35,637 nucleotides of DNA from a virus, in IMG/VR virus record IMGVR_UViG_3300010885_018341, positions 1-35,637 of that record; one strand, 5' to 3'. The notes below the pieces were generated by a model. That model was not told the origin of the DNA. It saw only the letters and a list, made by a program, of their open reading frames with translations, and searched no databases. Numbering within the stretch: the stretch's first letter is position 1; each line of letters starts with the position of its first letter. This document shows, in pieces, positions 20,401-26,782 of this stretch. The position numbers and the translations under genes were made by a program.

Positions 20401-23400
20401 CATGGTATTTTTGCACCACGTGCAATGGAAAACATAGATTACACCATCAACTATGATCCAGCAGTTTACAATAATGCACCTAGTGCAGCTGGATTTAATA
20501 CAGATATGCGCAACGTGTGGGGCGAACAACAGGCGGGCAAAATCTGGTGGGATACCAACAGTATAAAACTCTACGACAATAACCAAGGCAATTTATTGTA
20601 TAGATTAAACAACTGGAGCATGGGTTTTGCCAACAGCACTGTTGCTGTATATCAGTGGATGGAAAGCAACTACGTGCCAAATGAATGGTACAAGCACAAT
20701 CCAGATCAACCGCCGTTGTACCAGCTGCAGAATGTTTATAGTAGTTTGACAAAAGTAGATAACGAAACTAATCAAACGGTTACACGCTATTATTTTTGGG
20801 TACGCAATGGTAGTATAAACAATCGCAACACCCGCGAAATTGAAAATGCTATTGCAACTGTTCGTCAACAATCTGAACCCTATTTGGCTGTGTTGGATAC
20901 CAATGCAGTGGGCATCTATAACGCAGAAAAAATAATAAACAGCGATATCAGTTTAATATTCACAACACGTTCTAATGAACAAACAAAAACTCATGATGAG
21001 TGGCACCTCATAACTGACAATACTGATATCGGTGCGCCAATGGAATTTTATACTGTATTAAAAAACAGTTTAGTTGGGCAAGACTCAAGTGGTAGACAGG
21101 TACCAGATCTCCGCCTGCCAACAAAACAACGCTACGGTACTGATATTAACAGACGCCAAAGCCTGTTTGTTAAATTAAGTGAAGCTCGCAAATTATTTGT
21201 AAATGAACTTAATAATATTGCTGCGGAAATTCCACTGGCATTGATGAGATCAACTGCAATAGACGCACTAAAAGTTAAAGCTACACCTCCTGCAGCAACT
21301 GAATATTTGCTAGCTGTGGACAACTTAGACCAACTTGGTTGGTTAAATTTGGATGCTTACCGCGCAGATGATCGCATTTTTGTAGTCAGTGATCGGGATA
21401 ATCAAAATCGCTGGAGTCTTAAACAATTACATGGCGATAGATTAGTAAACAAATTTTGGCAAACCATTAAAGCTGAAACCTATAATTTAGAGAAATATTG
21501 GAGCTATGCAGATTGGTATAGTGCCAGTTACAATAGCAAAGTAACTTCCACATACACCATTGACAGTGAAAAAGATCTAACCAGTCTTGTTTTGAATATC
21601 AACGATACTGTATGGATAAAAAACAGCGTGGATGGAGGTTGGAAACAGGTTGCAGTTAAATCCAGTGGATTAGAATTAGTAGCACAACAAAGTGCAACCA
21701 TACAATTTAGCGCAGCGTTGCACGATATAGATCAACTGGGTTTTGGATATTCTACCCGGGGGTTAGACACTGTAACCTACAGTCAAGATGCTAATATAGA
21801 ATTTGGATTGCTAGTTGATGTGGTTGTTGACAAACTGTTAACAGATGAATACCGCTCAAAACTGCGCGGATTAATAAAAACATTAATACGCTATTGTATG
21901 GAACAACCCATAGATGCAGATTGGATAATGAAAACCAGTCTTGTGGATATAGATCACCGGGTGCGTGGTTTAGATCAGATACCGGTTTACCTACCAGACA
22001 TTAGTCAAAGTGTCAGTGATTTTTTCCTAGAAGCTAAACCCTTCCACACTGTGCTTAAAGAATATAAAGCTCGTTATGACAATGGAAACGCTCCTGAGCC
22101 AGCAACATTTGCTGTAACTGACTTTGATCTACAACCCTACTACAATTTAGTTAACAAACAGTATCACAGCCCGCAGTTGGGAGATCAACAGGATGTAACT
22201 CCGCTAACCCTACCTGTTTACCAACCTTGGGTAAAAAATCACACCTATGGTGTAGTGGACACCAACATTATTCAACCAGGCATTGGTTATAGACCAGACG
22301 GTATTGCAGTGGTTATTACTGGTGACGGGACTGGCGCAAAAGCTCATGCTGTGGTTACAGACGGAAGTGTAACAGATATTATTATAGATGCGGCGGGATC
22401 TGGTTATACCACAGCTGAAATATTAATTTTAGGAGCCAACACAATATTAGCCATTGCGAAACCTATTTTAGGTTCAGCTAAACCTCGCACATTCAACACA
22501 ACTATTAAATTTGACCGTTATCGTTATCACAATATAATACAAGATTGGAAACCCAATACTCAGTACACCGTTGATACTGTAGTAGTGTGGAGTGATCCTG
22601 TTTATCGTGTAACTACTGCACACACCAGTGGAAACAAGATTGATTTGTTGAAATTTAAACAGTTGATTATTAAACCTTGGCAGCGCAACACCAGTTATAA
22701 CTTAGATGATATTGTGCTGTACCGTTATAAATCCAAAAACAGCTCTGCTGTTGTTTATCCTTACGTGGTTACAGCAGATTTCACAACTGGGCGTAAACTT
22801 AATGTAACAAATTTACGTACTTTCAGAGGCGAATGGCTGGACAATGCTGCAGATAGAATATGGGCCTACTATGCATCTGCTCCTGGTACTGCTGGTCGAG
22901 AATTGGCACAGTTGATGCGCGGGGTAGGTTATGAGCAGGTTCAAGTACTTGGTCCAGACTTTGATCAACGTGCAGGTTTCGATGTACCCAGTTTTAGTGA
23001 AATTGAATTTGATCCTAATCCCTACGATGCTGATGGTGTAGAAATTATACGTGGACCACAGGCTATTGACACTGTATACTACAGTTTGTTTACAGATCAA
23101 AAATTGGGATTACGACCACAGGACATCAACACTGATGGTGGTAAATTTGTGGATATCTATAGTACCCATGCTCCAGAAGAACTTGTACCCGGTCGAGTAT
23201 TTGACACACTGGATATCCGCGTAAAAACTTTAGCTGCTGCAACCAACTATCCATACGTTAATCCTGATAACCGTATGATGGGTTGGGTTAGTGATGGCAC
23301 AACAACAGTTTATGATTACAGTGGATTGGTAACTGGTGTAAACGTTGATGTCAACAATACTGAATTAATTGTGGTAACCAGCGATCTAGAAGGCACACTT

Positions 23401-25053
23401 ACACCAGATATAGATTACACATTAAATCTGTTTAATCATTCTATCACACTAACAAAACCCATATATGCGGGTTATAGTCTATTTGCTACTATACTAGGCA
23501 GCACTGGTTATAAAGAAACTGTAAATCAAAACTACATGGGCGATGGATACAACAAACGTTTCCTACTACCAGACGTAGGATTTACAGACATAAAACAAAT
23601 CTATATTAAAATAGATGGAGTATTAAGCAACTTTAATACTTACGAAACCAGTACTAATCCTATTGGCATTATTGTTGTATTGAATACTGCACCAGCCAAA
23701 GGCAGCTATGTACACATAAGAGGTTATAATTATGACGTGGGCACACGTGCATTTGCTAGAATTACCCAAGAAACAATAGCGTCTACCCCCGGATTAGCAG
23801 ATTACTTGGTGGCTGATTCAGTGGGGGTAAGCGAACCCTATGCAGCTTACAGCATAATCCGTGTGGGGCAATATTACCCAACCCCAGCACAGCAAACTTA
23901 TTATACAGCAGATGGTATTAATGTCAACTACCCGTTAAATTCCTATAAAATGGATGTTGTTAGTAGTATTGCTGATGGCAACATAACGGTTACAGTGGAT
24001 AATGTGTTGCAACAACTTGGGGTAGAGTACAATGTTATAAGATCAGGTACTGATTATCCGGTAGTGCAATTTTTAACACCGCCCAATGCCAACAGTTATA
24101 TTATCATAAGTGAAAACAGCAGTGCTGAATACACATTAGCTAATGGAAACAATCTTAAATTTAATGATCCAACCTTATTTGTAAACAGTGATAACATATC
24201 AGTAATAAGCATTAATAATCACAATATGATAGATTTTAAAACCGTAGTTTATCGTGTAAAATACTTTACTGGTAGCAACACTGTAGACGAAGGATTTGAT
24301 GGGCCGGATGTGGGGTTGGATACTACTGGATTTGACAACAATATTTTCAATATGAAAATTGATATACCGTTCCCGTTACCAGAACCAGTAACTAATCCAG
24401 CAGATCTTTGGGTTACAGTTAACGGAGATCTACGCTTGCCATATATTCATTATCGATTGGTAAACAATACCCACATTATTTTTGACCAAGCTATGGCTGA
24501 TTCAGATGTTATCGTCTTACGAGTATTTGCTCGTCGTGCTGTAAACAAAGCAATCGAATTTAGACTGTTTAAAGACCTACAGGACAGTTGGGAACACCTA
24601 AGAATTAATCCCAAACGAACCACGCGGTTAACAGAAGATTTGTACATGACTGACCGTTGGATTTATGTGGAAAATATAGAAAACCTTTATGATCCAGATC
24701 CATCTGCTAACAATCCTGGTGTTATATTTGTTAATGGGGAACGTATCATTTACGGTGTTAAAGACAATCACAATTCACGTGTGGGCAACCTGCGACGCGG
24801 TACAGCTGGAACTGGTACTCCCGGGCTGCATAAAAAAGGCAGTGTTATTACTGAAGCTAACGCTATTGAACGAATACCCAGTGGCGATAACAGCAGTATC
24901 AGTGTAGACCATGCTTCAAATTTCTCCACACGTATTGGAACTGTGTTGGTACCAGCCAATAACAAACTAATACAAAATCGTATTTGGCAAGGTTATACTG
25001 AAACACTCGGTGAATCTCTAACAATACAAGCACGTTTCTTAAAAGGTTACTAA
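11458..25053 (+). CDS. Giant virion structural protein (baseplate/tail), multi-domain, 4531 residues
   Basis: One uninterrupted frame with a good ribosome site (GAGGT, 10 bases upstream). The N-terminus (FLPQIFQTQANRKFLNAS, SPTYKPGDYYVNES, YQLEPGLVIEE, VDLDKLVNYRQYYWVPKGP) is a type I know from structural proteins of T4-like marine phages. Conserved blocks follow: LGLWPAYEPAIETDNTY with IQGHDGS and RDQILLEYELRVYNNI (about 1265-1315), and WRRSSGYPFAVQLAWALARP (about 1515-1540). Domains seen: paired VG..V.G..IA.GT.V modules (630-677 and 742-785); a CBM5/12-like W..Y..GDIV....YY module (1910-1952); a beta-propeller with inserted domains (2322-2942); a GSGY module (3610-3655); two more W..NT.Y..D.VV modules (3693-3732, 3738-3782); four copies of a GDG beta module; and a C-terminus with VFVNGERIIYGVKDNHNSRV and LRRGTAGTGTPGLHKKG. 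T4 gp7 occupies this place after gp6, but I see no convincing gp7 similarity. The position suggests a peripheral baseplate or fibre-network component. Confidence 0.75.
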   Translation: MAKRKSLDFLPQIFQTQANRKFLNASVDQLIQEPSLKQVYGYIGQQDHSPTYKPGDYYVNESDDYSQAYQLEPGLVIEEKSRGGDVYSKTNAYNYVDMLNQISTDGGLVNDHSRLFGTEFYNYTGFVDLDKLVNYRQYYWVPKGPKSVVITTKTGDSAVDLNDLYVQRISDDSSDTSLAQPTTRPGYSFDRVNGINPILYLVRGVQYSFHINQPGHKFYIQTEPGDGTSRLQRNINTRDLLGIRNNGADAGVVNFAVPLKTAQDAYYNLVEESIVVHTVTDLNYNQIYGQMYDVFVQQHSLDGITGFKSVVKHIMFTSKTGWPASITAEQRTGIWQLRVNAVGFIDLTYMQDFPRNHKVFVQEGERYGHLYVYRNSLNQIAPLPTLTAVIDRLYYTDSVNGFVGEIHLLDPTADAVLDVNDILGRTEYTSPNGIQFSSGLKVKFDGNVTPQQYQNNEYIVEQVGRGIQLTAWNQLITPELYNNYLGGEFSSDGYDTSGFDSNQNNPQIKDYIVSNRASRDRNAWARGNRWFHKSVLEYTSEINGIELVLDENFRARRPIIEFNPNLKLYNYGTNYLGSVSFVDTSTPDSLNQILGQNNLALHREFVTKNITSDTAAAVTILPLNSLTRIKVGQSVSGDGIAAGTLVKSISTKNSTVELDKAIVADIGGGSTLFFGTYLTDGALLLSGNTIVFTADTDMETRRTIYRVDNVVAQSYRNANVLIEQFSAAGTLSLVVQNFDHVAVGYALVGASIAPGTTVRAVDVNTLTVYISHPLTKDVPAGSFITFDNTSTQIVLTPIGRAEENDIIVSTGGMTNQGRVFYFADGNWVSAQQKIGRPQAPLYYLEDLEGFALNDKTRYPSSNFAGSRLFGYAESEVFDKELGTGILYQNIGAIGDIVFDNYYEHSTFDYSSDNLNRNPTHSSGYAIYDDGTNHRKLTNGWVRVPEKTTQNIQFITIADPVNRNNFEYDIDVTTSNRIDRIDIRVNGKKLTSNEYTIIRAGKKSQIKLTVDLVAGDRLAVSMPGTNSLYTNVYSIPFNLTNNSDNLAFETLTLGEMRNHVIALADHSLDFAGEPAGANNLRDINLVDSYGKLLQHAAGMSTHAKLSVNPNTNLPTAIRYNMWAYGQFKLKLLDRISNDEFSDKSNPRACLDQILDDINSVAAESTAFYYSDMMPSGIRYTLSSNPVVNLNYRQFNLSRDYDNKDNDYHSVLVYLNNQQLCKGKDYTISGYILSLNDAVVLSRADMIDIYEYADTLGSVIPATPTKLGLWPAYEPAIETDNTYRTEINIIQGHDGSCSPCWGDYRDQILLEYELRVYNNILNPFLDDRLTGIESVMPGAFRKTAYSIEEWTQLLAPSYLDWCGQFNIDAFTNTNSLTDPFSYNLSQAKDRLFGQTVPGYWRGVYFYFYDTDQPHTKPWEMLGFSVRPQWWVKRYGPAPYSSQNIVLWRDLEMGVIYNNGKPYIDTRFARPGLKDIIPVDASGELLPPEISVIGSWKGINQNLSWRVGDQSPQETAWRRSSGYPFAVQLAWALARPAEYSQLAFNTRDVKRIDNLDQIVDVRTNSRRFTAALTSNAGYIPGTNVWIRDQLLSRNLNLDTNWRDFVQHSYLNLVYKLAGYSDIPHLQIIGDQVSPNTTTSNIVIPTENYDLMFTKSAPISRVVYSAVIVQKVKEGYRIFGFDTTRPYFLVYTSRQNNNSFAISVAKESAVIYNDGQDYVTTFPYGTVFVNRQQVIDFLISYGRWLTAQGFAFDDVLGDYSTTQDWILSAKEFLFWNQQNWGLGTTISLTPMGSTVKFTSPYGAIDTISNRSDYTRVMDSSGRTLKGTDYAVYREGNSFELILKNSNNGIHLIDVAVVQYEHTLVLDNKTVFNDQIYDPVLGNRQYRLRVQGYKTQDWDGSLYAPGFLVNTKAIEPWQAYTDYYRGDIVTHKNHYYTANQFTPGTARFHTNNWYEISGDHVHKKLIPSPTFNAAQFKGFYDVDSQDLNVTADALARHSTGFGPRNYFNSLGLTTISQHKFYLGMLKQKGTEAVLRAFQRARLHDQQNEIAVNELFAIKMHSFGNLGQEQLYEIDLGQSFSVNNQYPIKFLRPGETVGNATNDVAAKDLIQIPINYQADIFANDIVQKTIIPTAGPVRSDEINATVFNIQKIYEIDSLNRVLGEGSRIWVASDLSGQWAVMRVTLTDRIYVVQASQTAPNELTFTTSVPHGFAVLDTVMLHTALIKANTGNSSNTIDLGGFYKVSRVENLSFSVRVKSKANVGTIALNNLVYKLVNVRFESREKFAQFTPARGWKTGDTVYIDSKEVLQNVDVWQLSDARSPAFVTSADQFGKQAVVGVQQNFAIVSSPNKNTTGQLYLYSKNSVDQWHEAIKLDPPNNLVRQFGSALNINNRNGIAISAPSSYGKGLVFVAQVTNENLLFTQALQYDFVEDSNFGSSVAMSANGDWLYVGDDTNNRIFVYYYKTVREEITQLIGDGIVTSFVYPSTAQGLNLGANDFSIFVDNKIQVPNQDYIRLTTTDVFNFIVAPPAGKRVEIRYTSYYKLQSVFETDNPDAVLWANQLTTSGDGRTVVVGDPNGIVSVLERQQFQFISSAAQTKFVLPYGIGPNYTDTLSTTETYWSDAQVYIDKTPVTAFVIEDQTGIPTLVLDVPVTQGKIVKVIGFNLIELETLAAPVYQPTNQFGSQVQINVEATDIFVSAPGYNVTNRQNGAVLRYKNSILATSVALGTTRNPSVVAGSKMYINDFNVTFRAGTTANIISSINAANIPGISASLVAGCLQIQLDTSITDQKLTLRDDTAGIVDYMGFVNYEYVELITSPTNQDTEEFGENIALDPAGEVLLVGATLSDNQIITSFDGGITTWDNRTLIELKDTVYRSGSAHVYEYQAGTTGKFVHATTLTNSSISSLSKFGTAVALSAQWMFITAPNGYVNNRDQGVVYIYNNSTGDRVWQVKRSAPANYNSSVIKSAFLYDRRKRIKLANLTVLDPVHGIFAPRAMENIDYTINYDPAVYNNAPSAAGFNTDMRNVWGEQQAGKIWWDTNSIKLYDNNQGNLLYRLNNWSMGFANSTVAVYQWMESNYVPNEWYKHNPDQPPLYQLQNVYSSLTKVDNETNQTVTRYYFWVRNGSINNRNTREIENAIATVRQQSEPYLAVLDTNAVGIYNAEKIINSDISLIFTTRSNEQTKTHDEWHLITDNTDIGAPMEFYTVLKNSLVGQDSSGRQVPDLRLPTKQRYGTDINRRQSLFVKLSEARKLFVNELNNIAAEIPLALMRSTAIDALKVKATPPAATEYLLAVDNLDQLGWLNLDAYRADDRIFVVSDRDNQNRWSLKQLHGDRLVNKFWQTIKAETYNLEKYWSYADWYSASYNSKVTSTYTIDSEKDLTSLVLNINDTVWIKNSVDGGWKQVAVKSSGLELVAQQSATIQFSAALHDIDQLGFGYSTRGLDTVTYSQDANIEFGLLVDVVVDKLLTDEYRSKLRGLIKTLIRYCMEQPIDADWIMKTSLVDIDHRVRGLDQIPVYLPDISQSVSDFFLEAKPFHTVLKEYKARYDNGNAPEPATFAVTDFDLQPYYNLVNKQYHSPQLGDQQDVTPLTLPVYQPWVKNHTYGVVDTNIIQPGIGYRPDGIAVVITGDGTGAKAHAVVTDGSVTDIIIDAAGSGYTTAEILILGANTILAIAKPILGSAKPRTFNTTIKFDRYRYHNIIQDWKPNTQYTVDTVVVWSDPVYRVTTAHTSGNKIDLLKFKQLIIKPWQRNTSYNLDDIVLYRYKSKNSSAVVYPYVVTADFTTGRKLNVTNLRTFRGEWLDNAADRIWAYYASAPGTAGRELAQLMRGVGYEQVQVLGPDFDQRAGFDVPSFSEIEFDPNPYDADGVEIIRGPQAIDTVYYSLFTDQKLGLRPQDINTDGGKFVDIYSTHAPEELVPGRVFDTLDIRVKTLAAATNYPYVNPDNRMMGWVSDGTTTVYDYSGLVTGVNVDVNNTELIVVTSDLEGTLTPDIDYTLNLFNHSITLTKPIYAGYSLFATILGSTGYKETVNQNYMGDGYNKRFLLPDVGFTDIKQIYIKIDGVLSNFNTYETSTNPIGIIVVLNTAPAKGSYVHIRGYNYDVGTRAFARITQETIASTPGLADYLVADSVGVSEPYAAYSIIRVGQYYPTPAQQTYYTADGINVNYPLNSYKMDVVSSIADGNITVTVDNVLQQLGVEYNVIRSGTDYPVVQFLTPPNANSYIIISENSSAEYTLANGNNLKFNDPTLFVNSDNISVISINNHNMIDFKTVVYRVKYFTGSNTVDEGFDGPDVGLDTTGFDNNIFNMKIDIPFPLPEPVTNPADLWVTVNGDLRLPYIHYRLVNNTHIIFDQAMADSDVIVLRVFARRAVNKAIEFRLFKDLQDSWEHLRINPKRTTRLTEDLYMTDRWIYVENIENLYDPDPSANNPGVIFVNGERIIYGVKDNHNSRVGNLRRGTAGTGTPGLHKKGSVITEANAIERIPSGDNSSISVDHASNFSTRIGTVLVPANNKLIQNRIWQGYTETLGESLTIQARFLKGY
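18421..20283 (+). other. FG-GAP-type beta-propeller region inside the giant protein
   Basis: Residues about 2322-2942 hold seven blade-like units: QFGKQAVVGVQQNFAIVSS, QFGSALNINNRNGIAISAP, NFGSSVAMSANGDWLYVGD, NQLTTSGDGRTVVVGDP, QFGSQVQINVEATDIFVSAP, EFGENIALDPAGEVLLVGA and KFGTAVALSAQWMFITAP. Most are followed by a G.VY.Y strand (GQLYLYSK, GAVLRYKN, SAHVYEYQ, GVVYIYNN). This is the FG-GAP/integrin-propeller pattern. Units 3-4, 4-5 and 5-6 are separated by other domains. Blade count is by eye. Confidence 0.65.
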
Positions 25054-25054
25054 A

Positions 25055-25213
25055 ATGACAACAGATTCCAACCAGATAAATACTTCTACAGATAGTCAGC
25101 TGACCGAAGAAGAAATTAAAAAGCCAGAAGAGACCAGTGGTCTGCATATCGAAGCTTTTTTACGAATTTCTGAACCTGAAACTGGCCGTATACTTTTGGA
25201 AACTCGCGCATGA
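25055..25213 (+). CDS. Small protein of 52 residues, paralogous to the start of the next gene
   Basis: The ATG follows the stop of the giant gene by one base, AAGG lies about 9 bases upstream within that gene, and the TGA overlaps the next start as ATGA, so three genes are tightly coupled. Residues 1-28 are polar and acidic (TDSQLTEEEIKKPEETS). Residues 31-52 (HIEAFLRISEPETGRILLET then RA) align with residues 7-28 of the following protein (DIKGFLKIYDPENSEVFYES then HNA), both with the pattern I..FL.I..PE......E. It therefore looks like the first beta hairpin of that family on its own. Function is unknown; a small structural or assembly partner of the next protein is a reasonable inference. 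A promoter-like box lies inside it (25075). Confidence 0.7.
   Translation: MTTDSNQINTSTDSQLTEEEIKKPEETSGLHIEAFLRISEPETGRILLETRA
25075..25084 (+). promoter_or_regulatory. Candidate internal late promoter box inside the 52-residue gene
   Basis: GATAAATACT matches RATAAATAYT at all ten positions. Its core ends 128 bases before the ATG at 25210, unlike the 16-22 bases elsewhere. It may be a chance result of the codons for Gln-Ile-Asn-Thr, or may give the downstream gene extra transcription without the small gene. Confidence 0.45.
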
Positions 25214-25812
25214 GCACTGCTAGTCTAGATATTAAAGGTTTTTTAAAGATCTACGATCCTGAAAACAGCGAAGTTTTCTATGAAAGCCACAATGCAATCC
25301 ATTATGAAAATTTTTCACAAGCACTTGCGTTAGCAATGTGCAATGGGGGTACTGGTTTTATTAAAGAAATGAGTTTTGGTAATGGTGGTACTAGTATTGA
25401 TACAACTGGTATCATTACCTATCTCCCCACAAACACCACTGGTAGCAACAGCGGCCTATATAATGAAACCTATACTAAAACCGTAAATCCCAACCTATCT
25501 AGTAACATGGATAGCACCCGCAATACACTGCAAGTGCGGCATATTCCAGGTACTGTTTACAGTGACATCTTTATTACATGTACGTTAGACTACGGCGAGC
25601 CCAGTGGACAACAAGCATTTGACAACAGTTATTTGGTTAACGACAGTTTTGTGTTTGATGAAATGGGTATTAAGACCAGCATGGGTACCAGTACTGGTAA
25701 ATTAATAACTCATGTTATCTTTCATCCTATTCAAAAAAGTTTAAATCGTTTAATTCAGATCGATTACACAATCAGAATACAAAGTTTAACCAACCTAACA
25801 TCAGCAGCCTGA
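25210..25812 (+). CDS. Virion structural protein of unknown role
   Basis: A 200-residue protein that begins with a beta hairpin (IKGFLKIYDPENSEVFYES) and HNAIHYENFSQALALAMC, continues with FIKEMSFGNGGTSIDTTG and ends with KLITHVIFHPIQKSLNRLIQ then IDYTIRIQS. I recognise this pattern (MSFGNGGT and L.THVIFHP..KS.NR...IDYT.RIQ) as a recurring unnamed family in structural regions of T4-like phages of aquatic bacteria; I cannot assign a T4 counterpart. It could be a connector between baseplate and fibres. The start is set by ATGA overlap with the upstream gene, and the neighbour downstream starts 10 bases after its stop. Confidence 0.75.
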   Translation: MSTASLDIKGFLKIYDPENSEVFYESHNAIHYENFSQALALAMCNGGTGFIKEMSFGNGGTSIDTTGIITYLPTNTTGSNSGLYNETYTKTVNPNLSSNMDSTRNTLQVRHIPGTVYSDIFITCTLDYGEPSGQQAFDNSYLVNDSFVFDEMGIKTSMGTSTGKLITHVIFHPIQKSLNRLIQIDYTIRIQSLTNLTSAA

Positions 25813-25821
25813 GGATAGCAA

Positions 25822-26754
25822 GTGACTTATTATGTAAGAAATCAAGATGGCACTGTTGCAATTACACTAGCTGATGGTGTATTGGAAACCAACACCAGTT
25901 TAACTCTAGTTGGTAAAAATTATCCCACTTATGGTGAAATCTTTAATCAAAATTTTTATAACTTGCTGCACAACTTTGCTTATACTACTGAACCGCAGAA
26001 TGCTGTAATAGGTCAAATTTGGTTCGATGCTGGTAATCTTGCGCTTAAAGTTTATAGACCAGGCGCTGATATTAATTATTGGCAACCATTAGCTCACATT
26101 GTTCAAAGTTCACTAGCGCCTGCTAACACAGAAGCTGGAGATCTATGGTGGGATACAATAAATTATCAATTAAAAATTAGAAACAACAATGCTTGGGTTA
26201 CTATTGGTCCGCAAGTTACTAATCCTGGCGAGTTAAGAACAGATAATCCTAGCTTTGTGTTACAGGTACAGGGTACAGAAACACTGTTAGCCAGCAGCAA
26301 TGGGCAGGTAAATTTCCCATACAATGCTGTATTCCAAGGCACATTGCGTAAAAATAACTTTGGTGCAGCTAGTTTTGTTGGGTCAGGGTTAGGCAGTTAC
26401 GATGTGTTTGTGCCTGTCAACAAAGAAATAAACATATCTGCAGCTTGGCAAGAAACTGGTATAATCAGTGCCTTTGTTTGCCCTGCAGATGGAATTTATG
26501 AAGTAAGTGGTTGGATGCAAACATTGGGCGGAGCTAGTGGGTATGATGCTCACAGTATTATGTTCTGGCAAAATCAATTTGATACTAACATTAGAGCACA
26601 AAACAACCATCCAGTTGGGCAAAGTCACACACTATCTGTGCATGGATATTTGAAATGTGCTGCTGGTGACACGTTACAATTCGTTTACAGCGCAGATGCT
26701 GATGCAGAAATTGCTGATCAAAACAGTGGATTCAGCATTAGGCTAGCTGGTTAA
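25822..26754 (+). CDS. Short tail fibre with shared N-terminal adaptor and C1q-like head
   Basis: A 310-residue protein starting at GTG, placed 7 bases after GAGGA; no closer ATG fits and the N-terminus MTYYVRNQDGTV matches its paralogues. Residues 1-90 (TSLTLVGKNYPTYGEIFNQN, LLHNFAYTTEP, GQIWFD, LKVYRPG) are the adaptor also found in the proteins at 26783 and 32387. Residues 104-139 (GDLWWDTINYQLKIRNNNAW) are a second shared segment. Residues 178-310 resemble a C1q/TNF-like jelly roll: FVPVNKEINISAAWQETG, FVCPADGIYEVSGWM, AAGDTLQFVYSADADAEI and a final FSIRLAG. Such heads often sit at the receptor-binding tip of phage fibres; that role here is inference. It ends the unit before the promoter at 26760. 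Confidence 0.75.
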   Translation: MTYYVRNQDGTVAITLADGVLETNTSLTLVGKNYPTYGEIFNQNFYNLLHNFAYTTEPQNAVIGQIWFDAGNLALKVYRPGADINYWQPLAHIVQSSLAPANTEAGDLWWDTINYQLKIRNNNAWVTIGPQVTNPGELRTDNPSFVLQVQGTETLLASSNGQVNFPYNAVFQGTLRKNNFGAASFVGSGLGSYDVFVPVNKEINISAAWQETGIISAFVCPADGIYEVSGWMQTLGGASGYDAHSIMFWQNQFDTNIRAQNNHPVGQSHTLSVHGYLKCAAGDTLQFVYSADADAEIADQNSGFSIRLAG

Positions 26755-26759
26755 CTACC

Positions 26760-26769
26760 AATAAATACT
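26760..26769 (+). promoter_or_regulatory. T4-type late promoter box upstream of fibre gene 26783
   Basis: AATAAATACT matches RATAAATAYT; the core ends 16 bases before the ATG. It lies in a 28-base gap, with GAGG as ribosome site between box and start. Confidence 0.8.
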
Positions 26770-26782
26770 CAGAGGCGAGCCT

